From the NCBI GenBank assembly GCA_964573855.1, contig CAZNKO010000007.1:1-29198 (forward strand): a DNA stretch of 29,198 bases. The letters run 5' to 3'. Below the pieces are notes generated by a model. That model made no database searches. It was given only the letters and a program-made list of their open reading frames with translations, and was not told the DNA's origin. Below, piece by piece: positions 21,897-28,574 of the stretch. The DNA is from CAZNKO01 sp964573855. Its GTDB lineage: Bacteria; Patescibacteriota; Patescibacteriia; UBA9934; GWF2-40-263. Position 1 is the first letter of the stretch; each line of letters starts with the position of its first letter. The position numbers and the translations under genes are program-made.

Positions 21897-21944
21897 ATGA
21901 AACTCAAAGAGGGGAGCAAGGCGCCGGGGCTCCATGTTTTATGA
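21897..21944 (+). pseudogene. Fragment of a bcp-like gene start
   Basis: Fifteen codons (MKLKEGSKAPGLHVL, then TGA) match the start of the intact bcp at 24532 (MKLKVGNKAPGIEL): ATGAAACTCAAAG and AAGGCGCCGGGG are identical. The TGA overlaps the next ATG as ATGA, so the fragment may now work as a translational lead-in for the PgeF-like gene. Confidence 0.7.
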
Positions 21945-22666
21945 AAATTGCGTTTAATAATCATCCTCAAGTATTTGCTGGTTTGTCTGAACGGAAGGAC
22001 GGATCAATGGTCTGGTGGAACACCAAGCCTGTTGAGGCCGCGGTAAAAGAAAATCGTGATCGATTTTTTAAACGACAGGGAATAAACCCTGCACGTGTGG
22101 TAAGCGGAGGGCTTATTCACGGGATTCATACCGCCGTGGTTGAAGAAAAGGATGCAGGTGAGTATTTGGTCAATACGGATTCTCTCATTACTAAAACCCA
22201 GAATATTTTTCTCGCGATTACCGTCGCTGATTGCCCGCCTGTTTTCTTTTTTGATCCTGTAACATTAAGTGTGGGCATTGCCCATGCCGGTTGGAGGGGG
22301 ATGGTCGGCGGTATTCTTGAGAATGTCGTGCATCAACTTGAACGAAGCTTCGGTGCGCAGGCAACAGACCTCCACGCTATCATCGGTCCGCACATTCAGG
22401 CATGCCATTTTGAAGTCGGTTCGGATGTTGCGGCACAATTTGGGAAGGACCACATTGAACAACGCGATGGCTGTTTATTCGTGAACCTAGGCGCGGAAGC
22501 GAAACAGCGACTGCAGAAGGTGGGTGTCCGCAACGTGCTGATTGATCAGACCTGCACGTTCGATGCGGCAGAGCATCTTTTTTCTGCCCGTCATGATAAA
22601 GTTCAGCCACTGCAAGGGATGGTTGCCTTTATTGGGATGGGGGATTGGCAAAAAATAAATCTCTAA
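21941..22666 (+). CDS. pgeF: PgeF/YfiH family laccase-domain protein
   Basis: A 241-residue member of the family once called multicopper polyphenol oxidase and now linked to purine nucleoside phosphorylase and peptidoglycan-editing activity. Its zinc-site motifs are present: IHGIHTAVV, VADCPPV, HAGWRGMV, GPHIQACHFEV and CTFDAAEHLFSARHDK. ATG 21941 overlaps the stop of the bcp-like fragment by 4 nt. The stop TAA lies inside a repeat (22658-22686). Confidence 0.85.
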   Translation: MKIAFNNHPQVFAGLSERKDGSMVWWNTKPVEAAVKENRDRFFKRQGINPARVVSGGLIHGIHTAVVEEKDAGEYLVNTDSLITKTQNIFLAITVADCPPVFFFDPVTLSVGIAHAGWRGMVGGILENVVHQLERSFGAQATDLHAIIGPHIQACHFEVGSDVAAQFGKDHIEQRDGCLFVNLGAEAKQRLQKVGVRNVLIDQTCTFDAAEHLFSARHDKVQPLQGMVAFIGMGDWQKINL

Positions 22667-22686
22667 TTCGCGCGAATAGGCGAATA
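22658..22686 (+). repeat. RBS-bearing palindromic repeat, copy 1
   Basis: AATCTCTAATTCGCGCGAAT then AGGCGAATA. The 12-bp palindrome ATTCGCGCGAAT is followed by an AGGnGAATA tail ending at the next ATG. It contains the stop codon of the upstream gene. Confidence 0.75.
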
Positions 22687-23270
22687 TGTTCCAGTTGCAT
22701 TTTGCCACAACCAATAAAGCAAAGATCGCTTCATTAAAACGTGATGTTTCCGAACTTGAGGTTGAGGTCGTGTCGGTCGAGATGGATATTCCAGAAGTGA
22801 GAGCGGATGAAACGGATGAAATCGCGCGCCAAAAAGTGCTGTACGCTTTTCAGAAAATTAAAAAGCCGTGTGTGGCACAAGATGGAGGTTTTTATATTAA
22901 TTCTCTGAACGGCTTCCCTCGCGCTTACGTGAATTTTGTCGTTGGCACGATCGGAATCGATGGCATCTTAAAACTCGTCGAAAGTAAAGAGAGGGAATGC
23001 GAATTTCGTGACACATTTGCTTATATAGATGATAAACTTGGTGAGCCAATGTTATTCCATGCCATTTCGCGCGGCACACTAGCGAAAGAACCGCGAGGCG
23101 AGCTCAAGCCGTATAATTGGGGAGAGGTTCATAAAATTTTTATTCCGGAAGGATCATCAAAGACGTTTACAGAAATGTCAGCGGAAGAGATGGATAGTTG
23201 GCGGGCCGGACATTATGAGAATTGGTGTGGTCGGAAATTTGCGAAGTGGCTCGAGAAAAATAGGCTTTAA
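22686..23270 (+). CDS. Ham1/RdgB-like nucleoside triphosphate pyrophosphatase
   Basis: A 194-residue member of the Ham1/ITPase family, which removes non-canonical purine NTPs (ITP, XTP, dITP) from the pool. Seen are FATTNKAKIASLKRDV at the start, then VAQDGGFYINSLNGFPRAYVNFV in place of the usual DSGL...PGxYSAR, and ISRGTLAKEPRG. The changed central motif means it is a divergent subfamily, so substrate preference is open. The start codon is fused to a palindromic repeat that gives it an AGGCGA ribosome-binding region. Confidence 0.8.
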   Translation: MFQLHFATTNKAKIASLKRDVSELEVEVVSVEMDIPEVRADETDEIARQKVLYAFQKIKKPCVAQDGGFYINSLNGFPRAYVNFVVGTIGIDGILKLVESKERECEFRDTFAYIDDKLGEPMLFHAISRGTLAKEPRGELKPYNWGEVHKIFIPEGSSKTFTEMSAEEMDSWRAGHYENWCGRKFAKWLEKNRL

Positions 23271-23295
23271 GAGGAACGAAGGGAATAGTTCAATG

Positions 23296-23313
23296 AAGTG
23301 CCATGGAGCATAA
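23296..23313 (+). pseudogene. Remnant resembling the last codons of secA
   Basis: Eighteen bases read K-C-H-G-A-stop, as at the end of secA (20330-20347). They differ at two positions, both synonymous (CAC/CAT, GGG/GGA). The sequence just upstream shows weaker similarity to GSGKKYK. Short, so chance is not excluded. Confidence 0.4.
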
Positions 23314-23314
23314 T

Positions 23315-23749
23315 ATGAACAAAGAGAAGCGGGTCGTATCAATTCTCATTCCGTATAGACTGAAGAACAAGAATCTTTCAGTTTATCTTCAAAAACGTTC
23401 GGGGGATATGGAGCGACTTCCAGGCTTTTTTGGATTTTGGGGTGGGGGTATCGAGGTGGGTGAGACCCCCGAAGAGGGATTGCATCGCGAAATTCAGGAA
23501 GAATTGGAGATCGATCTTAAGTCAGGATCCGCTACACTTTTCAACAAGTATGAGTTTCTTGGGAGTATAAAACATGTATATCTACTCGAGGCTCTAGAGG
23601 GCTGGGAATCGAAGGTGGTAGTTCATGAAGGTGAATATGGGAAATGGTTTGATCTCGACGAGGCTCTCAAGCTTGATAAACTGATTTTTGAGGATAAAGT
23701 TGTTTTGAATGATCTTGAGCGAAAGTTGCTGAATAAACCCATCAAATAA
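23315..23749 (+). CDS. Nudix hydrolase (second)
   Basis: A Nudix protein of about 144 residues with box GGGIEVGETPEEGLHREI then QEELEI. The N-terminal VVSILIPYRLKNKNLSVYLQKRSGDMERLPGFF and the box are complete. It is not close to the Nudix gene at 17037. ATG 23315 (MNKEKRV) is preferred over ATG 23303, which falls inside the secA-like remnant. It is followed by a bcp-like start fragment, so the gene is bracketed by pieces of the same two genes that bracket the whole accessory stretch. Confidence 0.85.
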   Translation: MNKEKRVVSILIPYRLKNKNLSVYLQKRSGDMERLPGFFGFWGGGIEVGETPEEGLHREIQEELEIDLKSGSATLFNKYEFLGSIKHVYLLEALEGWESKVVVHEGEYGKWFDLDEALKLDKLIFEDKVVLNDLERKLLNKPIK

Positions 23750-23757
23750 TCAAAGTC

Positions 23758-23811
23758 ATGAAACTCAAAGAGGGTTTCTTTACCCTAGCGCGGCAACAAG
23801 AGGCTTGCTAG
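23758..23811 (+). pseudogene. Second fragment of a bcp-like gene start
   Basis: It begins ATGAAACTCAAAGAGGG, identical over 17 bases to the fragment at 21897, then diverges (MKLKEGFFTLARQQEAC, stop). It lies eight bases after the Nudix stop. Confidence 0.6.
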
Positions 23812-23825
23812 GATGTGAGTAGCGT

Positions 23826-24002
23826 ATGAAATCTCCAGCCGAGCTGCTTCAAGACGACATCTATCGCCGCATGTCTCCCGATCGGAAACTTAAGGTTGCT
23901 TCAGGGCTGTGGCGGCTTGGGAGGGAATTGGCTCCAGACAAAATCACTTATGGAACACAGCGATCCCAGGACCCTGCTCGTCTCCGTCGCGAACATCCTT
24001 GA
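23826..24002 (+). CDS. Small protein partnered with a nucleotidyltransferase
   Basis: A 58-residue frame from ATG 23826: MKSPAELLQDDIYRRMSPDR then KLKVASGLWRLGRELAPDK and a basic end DPARLRREHP. The core MSPDRKLKVASGLWRLGREL resembles small helical proteins (MTPEEKLRxALxLYWxAREL) that I associate with nucleotidyltransferase genes. It overlaps the next gene by 53 bases in another frame. It may be the antitoxin-like half of a two-gene module. A frameshift that shortened it is possible, since related proteins continue after the HP. Confidence 0.5.
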   Translation: MKSPAELLQDDIYRRMSPDRKLKVASGLWRLGRELAPDKITYGTQRSQDPARLRREHP

Positions 24003-24522
24003 ACAGCTCGGCCTCCGCTATCTGGTGACGGGCGGGATGGCCGTTTTTATTTGGGGCCGCCCGCGGTTCACGGCGGACATTGATATCGTCGTCGAAATTG
24101 CGGAGAGCGACATCGGAAAACTTGAGGCGGCCTTGAAGGCGCTTGGCAAGGCAGGATATGTCGATGCGGACGCGATGCGCGAGGCGGTTCGTGAGCACGG
24201 CGAGTTTAATTTTGTCGACGGATCATCCGGCGTGAAAGTGGATTTTTGGGCGATGCAGCCTGACGCATTCGACCAGAGCCGTCTCGACCGGCGCGCCGCC
24301 AAAAAAATTCTCGGCCGCAACGTGTATTTCTCCTCCGCCGAAGATTTGCTGCTCATGAAGCTCCGCTGGTACCGGCAGTCAGGTTCGATGCGGAATATGG
24401 AGGATGCCAGATCAATCGTGGACATCTCGGGTGACGCGCTTGATTGGCGGTATATTGAAGCATGGGCCGCGAAGCTCGGCGTTGCGAATGAATTGGGTAA
24501 ACTTCGTGAGAAAAATTTTTAG
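23950..24522 (+). CDS. Nucleotidyltransferase (AbiEii/MNT-like)
   Basis: A 190-residue protein with a polymerase-beta-type core: TGGMAVFIWGRPRFTADIDIVV holds the GG motif (28-29) and the metal Asp pair (D43, D45), and VKVDFWAM gives the third Asp (D98). The C-terminal part is helical. Relatives transfer nucleotides to RNA or protein and often act as toxins in two-gene modules. ATG 23950 (MEHSDPRTLL) is chosen over the non-ATG upstream extension. It lies nine bases before bcp. Confidence 0.75.
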   Translation: MEHSDPRTLLVSVANILEQLGLRYLVTGGMAVFIWGRPRFTADIDIVVEIAESDIGKLEAALKALGKAGYVDADAMREAVREHGEFNFVDGSSGVKVDFWAMQPDAFDQSRLDRRAAKKILGRNVYFSSAEDLLLMKLRWYRQSGSMRNMEDARSIVDISGDALDWRYIEAWAAKLGVANELGKLREKNF

Positions 24523-24531
24523 GTTTGCGTT

Positions 24532-25029
24532 ATGAAACTCAAAGTTGGCAACAAGGCGCCGGGGATTGAACTCGCGGATCAAAGCGGGAAGATGCACCGG
24601 CTCGTGGATTACGCAGGCACGTGGGTGCTTGTGTATTTTTATCCCAAAGACGATACGCCTGGATGCACGGTCGAGGCCTGCACTATCCGAGACAACTGGT
24701 CGGCATTCAAAAAAGCGGGGCTCACGGTCCTTGGGATCAGCGTGGACGCAGTAAAGAGCCACAAAAAGTTCGTGGAAAAATATAAACTGCCGTTCACGCT
24801 TCTCTCCGACGAAGAAAATAAAACCGTCAAAGCCTACGGCGTGTGGGGCAAGAAGAAATTTATGGGCCGCGAATACATGGGCACGCTCCGGACATCCTTC
24901 CTTATTGATTCTGAAGGCAAGATCGCGAAAATTTACGAGAAAGTGAAACCCGCTGACCACGCGGCCGAAGTGCTGTCAGATGTTCAAAACCTATCCGATG
25001 AGGATAAAATAAAATCGCGGAAAGTTTGA
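24532..25029 (+). CDS. bcp: Thioredoxin-dependent peroxiredoxin (BCP/PrxQ)
   Basis: A cytoplasmic thiol peroxidase of 165 residues. It carries YFYPKDDTPGCTVEAC with peroxidatic Cys45 and a second Cys50, the PrxQ spacing, so it would form an intramolecular disulfide reduced by thioredoxin. The conserved TLRTSFLIDSEGKI follows. The stop codon lies within the loop of a hairpin that terminates the convergent minus-strand gene. It marks the right end of the accessory stretch, and start fragments of a close relative occur twice upstream. Confidence 0.94.
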   Translation: MKLKVGNKAPGIELADQSGKMHRLVDYAGTWVLVYFYPKDDTPGCTVEACTIRDNWSAFKKAGLTVLGISVDAVKSHKKFVEKYKLPFTLLSDEENKTVKAYGVWGKKKFMGREYMGTLRTSFLIDSEGKIAKIYEKVKPADHAAEVLSDVQNLSDEDKIKSRKV

Positions 25030-25040
25030 ACTTCCGCGAT
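25004..25040 (-). terminator. Terminator of the minus-strand membrane gene
   Basis: ATCGCGGAA (25014-25022) and TTCCGCGAT (25032-25040) form a perfect 9-bp stem; on the minus strand it is followed by TTTATTTT. The bcp stop codon lies in the loop. Confidence 0.8.
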
Positions 25041-25083
25041 CGAGTCTCTCTCCTGGTTGGGCCGATCGTCTTGGCAGCGTCTT

Positions 25084-25497
25084 TTAGGGAGAATCCTCCC
25101 AGGGCGAATCCTCGGCCGTGTCATCGTGCTCGACGATCGATCCCGCGATGAAGGCCGTGAGAAGAGCGAAGACGCCGGCACCGATGCTGAACACAGTTGC
25201 GTCAGTGGGCGCCGCCTTTCCAAAGGTGAACATTACCGCGAGAGCGACGATACTGAAGCCAATGATGACGTAGAAACATACAGCGATGATGTTGACGAAT
25301 CCTTTACTCATGTTCTCGTCGTCCGCTCCGCCAGTCATTGCCACCCAGAGTTTCCAGGCCGCGGCGCAGCAGAAGCTGCCGGAGACGAAGAGAGCGAACA
25401 GATTCAGCACGGGATGCGTGGGCCAGAGATGGTTCAGGCCCCACGCGAAGCCGATCTGTACCACGAATGCGACGACACCAACGATAATTTCAAGCAC
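25084..25497 (-). CDS. Small membrane protein, unknown function
   Basis: A 137-residue protein with about four hydrophobic segments (near residues 2-22, 28-50, 65-90 and 100-120) and an acidic C-terminal tail (EHDDTAEDSPWEDSP). No family recognised. The start is GTG 25497, set by a textbook AGGAGG five bases upstream; the frame runs further upstream but without such support. It has its own promoter and terminator. The strong Shine-Dalgarno is unusual in this window. Confidence 0.65.
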   Translation of the reverse strand: MLEIIVGVVAFVVQIGFAWGLNHLWPTHPVLNLFALFVSGSFCCAAAWKLWVAMTGGADDENMSKGFVNIIAVCFYVIIGFSIVALAVMFTFGKAAPTDATVFSIGAGVFALLTAFIAGSIVEHDDTAEDSPWEDSP

Positions 25498-25545
25498 GGG
25501 GACCTCCTGTCGCCGAACCAGGATTGGTTGTTGAGCGACGCGTAA

Positions 25546-25573
25546 ACTGTAGTCCACTTTCGGCGCTTGTCAA
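25546..25573 (-). promoter_or_regulatory. Promoter of the minus-strand membrane gene
   Basis: A consensus TTGACA (25573-25568), a 16-base spacer, and TACAGT (25551-25546). The predicted leader of about 45 nt contains AGGAGG at its end. Confidence 0.7.
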
Positions 25574-25611
25574 GCATCAAGCCGCGAAAGAAGAAATAGA
25601 TTGGATTTATG

Positions 25612-26247
25612 ATGACGAAAAAACAAGATTGTTTGCTCCTGTTCGACTTCGATGGCGTGATTGTGGATTCGTTTGAGGCCGCGTATGAGACGGCGGAGCA
25701 CGTGCTTCCGGGGCTCACAGAGCAAGAGTATCGGAACATGTTTTCCGGAAATATTTATTCCGCGATCCAAAAGAAGGGAATTGCCGACACGAAGCCTCAT
25801 GTCGATGATTTTTATTTCAAACATTACGCCCCAAAGTTCCAGAACCTTTTGCCATTCCCCGGAATCGTCGAAGCGATCCAGACTCTTTCAGGCCAATTTC
25901 ATTGTACGATCGTTTCTTCAGGCCTCAACACAATGATCGAGGAGTTTTTGGAGAAACATGGCCTTTCTTCCTGTTTTCATTCTGTGCACGGCGCGGACGT
26001 TCATACGAGCAAGGTAGAAAAAATTAAAACCATCACGAACGATTTTCACGTTTCGCCATTGCAGTGCCTTTTCATCACCGATACGGTCGGCGATATTCGC
26101 GAGGCGGCAGAAGCGGACGTCTCCTCCATTGCGGTCAGTTGGGGATATCATGATCCCAAGGATCTTCTCGCAGAGAAGCCGCAAGCGGTCGTGGAGTCTC
26201 CGGCGGCATTAGTGGAGGAGATTCGTCACGCGTTTGCGATCGACTAA
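25612..26247 (+). CDS. HAD-superfamily hydrolase (phosphoglycolate phosphatase-like)
   Basis: A phosphatase of about 211 residues. Motif I is LLFDFDGVIVDS with the nucleophile and acid-base Asp pair. Motif II is TIVSSGL, and motif IV is FITDTVGDIREA. The cap between motif I and II is the helical C1 type, as in Gph/beta-phosphoglucomutase relatives. Substrate unknown. Two ATG codons stand in tandem (25609, 25612); the second is nine bases after TAGATT, as for several other genes here. Confidence 0.85.
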   Translation: MTKKQDCLLLFDFDGVIVDSFEAAYETAEHVLPGLTEQEYRNMFSGNIYSAIQKKGIADTKPHVDDFYFKHYAPKFQNLLPFPGIVEAIQTLSGQFHCTIVSSGLNTMIEEFLEKHGLSSCFHSVHGADVHTSKVEKIKTITNDFHVSPLQCLFITDTVGDIREAAEADVSSIAVSWGYHDPKDLLAEKPQAVVESPAALVEEIRHAFAID

Positions 26248-26248
26248 T

Positions 26249-26362
26249 ATGCGCATTGGAGTGGTTGGAAGCATGCAGATGGCGGAAAATTCGTACATCA
26301 AGACCGAGCTCGCGGCCGTCCGACCGATTATCATTTATGGAGATCTATCCAAAATTTGTTAA
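26249..26362 (+). pseudogene. Truncated gene beginning MRIGVVGSMQ
   Basis: A 37-codon frame whose first dozen residues (MRIGVVGSMQMAE) resemble the start of small Rossmann-like proteins (MKIxxxGSMQxxEKM type, nucleoside 2-deoxyribosyltransferase-like). The similarity then stops and the frame ends at TAA. It looks like the head of a deleted gene. A repeat with an orphan ribosome-binding site lies just downstream. Confidence 0.5.
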
Positions 26363-26369
26363 AAAACAG

Positions 26370-26398
26370 ATCTCTAATTCGCGCGAATAGGAGAATAA
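26370..26398 (+). repeat. RBS-bearing palindromic repeat, copy 2 (orphan)
   Basis: ATCTCTAATTCGCGCGAAT then AGGAGAATAAGG. It matches the other two copies but no start codon follows within a useful distance, which fits loss of the gene it once preceded. Confidence 0.75.
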
Positions 26399-26421
26399 GG
26401 AGCAAACGCGGGATCATTGAA

Positions 26422-26477
26422 TAAAAAAGAGCCGCCGGAAGAGCGGTGGGGGTTAATCAACCTCCCACTCCGGCGGC
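26422..26477 (-). terminator. Terminator of the candidate RNA before ddl
   Basis: An 8-bp outer and 5-bp inner stem, then TCTTTTTTAT on the minus strand. Confidence 0.7.
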
Positions 26478-26556
26478 AGCCGAGACTTGTCACCCGGACG
26501 GAGTAATACCGTCGCAGGAAGCAGGGGGGTGGCCAAGGTTCCCCACGTCTAAAAAT
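26422..26556 (-). ncRNA. Candidate structured RNA upstream of ddl, minus strand
   Basis: The 180 bp before ddl has no gene. On the minus strand it ends in a long hairpin (CCGGCGGC at 26470-26477 with GCCGCCGG at 26431-26438, plus inner GTGGG/CCCAC) followed by six T, a convincing terminator. Upstream of that are GACGG/CCGTC (26497-26513) and a GGGG/CCCC hairpin (about 26524-26544). A weak promoter TTTTCA-17-TACTCT lies across the ddl start. It could instead be a leader of ddl on the plus strand. Confidence 0.45.
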
Positions 26557-26578
26557 AGAGTAGCACTTGATAAGTGAT

Positions 26579-27493
26579 ATGAAAACAGTCGCGATTCTAA
26601 CGGGCGGGACGAGTGCGGAACGCGAGATTGCGCTTCTGTCTGCGAAAACGGTTGCGGAGGCGCTCGCTCCGCATTTTGACGTGCGGGTTTTTGATTTCCC
26701 AAAACAGATCGACGATTTTCTTCGTGAGCGAAACGGGATGGTGGCAGCTGTGCCCGTGTTTCATGGCCGGGGCGGGGAAGACGGCACCGTCCAGGGATTT
26801 TTGAAGACCCTCAACATCCCATTTATCTTTTCGAATGTAGAGGCCCACGCGATCGGGATGAATAAGCTCGCAACCAAAACGCTCGCGTCCCGAGCGGGGG
26901 TCGGGATCCCGGGGACGGTGATCGCGCGGCGCGGATCGATTCCAAACATCTCTGTCCCAGCGGTGGTGAAGCCGGTAGATGCGGGAAGTTCCGTTGGTGT
27001 CACGATCGTGAAATCGACGGACCAACTTCCCATGGCTCTGGCGGAGGCATTTCGATATTCAGATCAGGTTTTTGTTGAGCCGTTCATAGCCGGTGTGGAG
27101 TACACCGTGGGTGTGATCAATGAAGGAGGGACTCCGACGGCGCTGCCCGTCATTGAAATTCGTCCCACGCGGGAGTTTTTTGATTATCAAAGTAAATATG
27201 ACACGAAGACGCTTGCGGCCGAGATTTGTCCCGCCCCTATTTCTGCCGATCTGACGCACCATTTGCAGGATGCTGCGGTTTCTGTCCACAGGATCCTTCG
27301 TGCCCGTCATCTGTCGCGCAGTGACTTTATTATCGATGCGGCTCAAAAGATATGGTTTTTGGAAATCAACACGATCCCCGGTCTGACAAAGAATTCGTTG
27401 GTTCCGAAAGCGCTTCGGGTTTCCGGACGAGATTTAGGAACCTTGCTGAAGGGATGGGTTGAAACAGCAGCATTCTCTAATTCGCGCGAATAG
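26579..27493 (+). CDS. ddl: D-alanine-D-alanine ligase
   Basis: An ATP-grasp enzyme joining two D-Ala for the peptidoglycan stem peptide. Visible are VAILTGGTSAEREIALLSA at the start, FHGRGGEDGTVQGFL, PAVVKPVDAGSSVGV, FVEPFIAGVEYTVGVI and WFLEINTIPGLTKNSLVPKA. ATG 26579 (MKTVAIL) is used; an upstream ATG adds four residues. The 304-residue length is normal. The final residues FSNSRE and the TAG stop are encoded by a palindromic repeat (27474-27500), so the C-terminus was remodelled by it. Confidence 0.95.
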   Translation: MKTVAILTGGTSAEREIALLSAKTVAEALAPHFDVRVFDFPKQIDDFLRERNGMVAAVPVFHGRGGEDGTVQGFLKTLNIPFIFSNVEAHAIGMNKLATKTLASRAGVGIPGTVIARRGSIPNISVPAVVKPVDAGSSVGVTIVKSTDQLPMALAEAFRYSDQVFVEPFIAGVEYTVGVINEGGTPTALPVIEIRPTREFFDYQSKYDTKTLAAEICPAPISADLTHHLQDAAVSVHRILRARHLSRSDFIIDAAQKIWFLEINTIPGLTKNSLVPKALRVSGRDLGTLLKGWVETAAFSNSRE

Positions 27494-27500
27494 GAGAATA
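27474..27500 (+). repeat. RBS-bearing palindromic repeat, copy 3
   Basis: TCTCTAATTCGCGCGAAT then AGGAGAATA. It ends the ddl frame at its TAG and places AGGAG six bases before the GTG of the next gene. Confidence 0.8.
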
Positions 27501-27502
27501 GT

Positions 27503-28252
27503 GTGGAAAACAAAAATGAGCGAAATCGGTTTGGGAAACTCGCGGGGGCGTATGGAAAATATCGCCGGGATTATCCCGATGCCGTGTACGAAGCCATCTA
27601 TCGTCTCGTGCCGTCGAGAGATGCACGCGTTGTGGATATTGGATGCGGAAGCGGGCTCGCGACAAATCATCTCGCCACCTATTATCAAAACGTTGTTGGC
27701 ACAGACAAGGAAACAGAGATGATCGAGACGGCGAGATCGTCCGCACCGTCAAACGTCGAATACGTCTTGGCGCCCGCGGAACAGCTCCCGTTTCCGGATG
27801 AATCATTCGATCTCATCACGGTCGTGCAGGCATTTCATTGGTTTGATCAGCCGCGAGCCATGAAAGAAATGTCTCGTGTCTTGAAGTCCGACGGACTCGT
27901 GGTTATTTTTCGGAAACAACTTTCAGATCGACACAAACTCATCTCTAATGCTATTTACGACATCGTAAAAAAATATACGACGGTGCCGCCAGGCTCTCCG
28001 GTCCAAGACGATTTTGCCTCAGTGTTGAGAACTGGTTTTGGAACAGCAGAACGAAAAGAATACCCGTTCGAAGACCGTCACTCTTTGGATGAATATTTGG
28101 GGTTTCTCAAAACGCACTCGACATTCATTCTCATTCCAAAAGAGAAACAGACCGCGTATCTCGAGGAGATGCGGGAGCATCTGTCGTCGAGGCTCGAACA
28201 CGGAGAGGTCATCATCCGTGGGATCGTCGAGATGTGGATTTGTCAAAAATAA
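27503..28252 (+). CDS. Class I SAM-dependent methyltransferase
   Basis: A 249-residue methyltransferase of the UbiE/Methyltransf_11 type. Motif I is VVDIGCGSGLATNHLA, an acidic residue follows beta 2 (VVGTDKETEMIETA), and FPDESFDLITVVQAFHWFD holds motifs IV-V with the typical HWFD. The substrate is unknown; close relatives include small-molecule methylases. GTG 27503 is the start, with AGGAG from the repeat just upstream. Confidence 0.87.
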   Translation: MENKNERNRFGKLAGAYGKYRRDYPDAVYEAIYRLVPSRDARVVDIGCGSGLATNHLATYYQNVVGTDKETEMIETARSSAPSNVEYVLAPAEQLPFPDESFDLITVVQAFHWFDQPRAMKEMSRVLKSDGLVVIFRKQLSDRHKLISNAIYDIVKKYTTVPPGSPVQDDFASVLRTGFGTAERKEYPFEDRHSLDEYLGFLKTHSTFILIPKEKQTAYLEEMREHLSSRLEHGEVIIRGIVEMWICQK

Positions 28253-28294
28253 AAAACACCCGCGGCGTTTTCGGTATTAAGAGATAATGACGCC

Positions 28295-28322
28295 TTGACG
28301 GATCAGAGAAGAGAATTATAAT
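28295..28322 (+). promoter_or_regulatory. Promoter of the AbrB-Doc module
   Basis: TTGACG (28295-28300) and a consensus TATAAT (28317-28322) with a 16-base spacer. A second -10-like TAGAAT lies nearer the ATG. Confidence 0.7.
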
Positions 28323-28339
28323 GGCATTAGAATCATTAT

Positions 28340-28570
28340 ATGACTCAAAAAGTGCTTAAAGTCGGCACGTCAGCCGCTGTCACTATTCCGAAGAAGTTTT
28401 TGAAAGCCATGGGTCTCAAGACGGGAGACCGCGTTGATCTTGAGATGGATCAGGGGCGGAAAACCGTTAAGATTAAACCGACCGTTCGTATTGAAAATGA
28501 ACTTCTTGAGTGGACAGAGTCATTCATTGAGAAGTATCGGCCGGCCTTGGAAGAGCTTGCGAAAAGATAG
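28340..28570 (+). CDS. AbrB/MazE-type antitoxin
   Basis: A 76-residue protein with a SpoVT/AbrB swapped-hairpin DNA-binding domain: VLKVGTSAAVTIPKKFLKAMGLKTGDRVDLEM. A C-terminal segment (ENELLEWTESFIEKYRPALEELAKR) could bind and block the toxin encoded four bases downstream. It probably represses its own promoter. Confidence 0.82.
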   Translation: MTQKVLKVGTSAAVTIPKKFLKAMGLKTGDRVDLEMDQGRKTVKIKPTVRIENELLEWTESFIEKYRPALEELAKR

Positions 28571-28574
28571 ACCT

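Noticed and set aside
25057..25545. Plus-strand frame opposite the small membrane gene
   Set aside because: A charged shadow frame; the minus strand has a promoter, AGGAGG, membrane helices and a terminator.
28434..28574. Upstream extension of the Doc frame
   Set aside because: It overlaps the antitoxin in another frame and the Doc N-terminus begins at the GTG at 28575.
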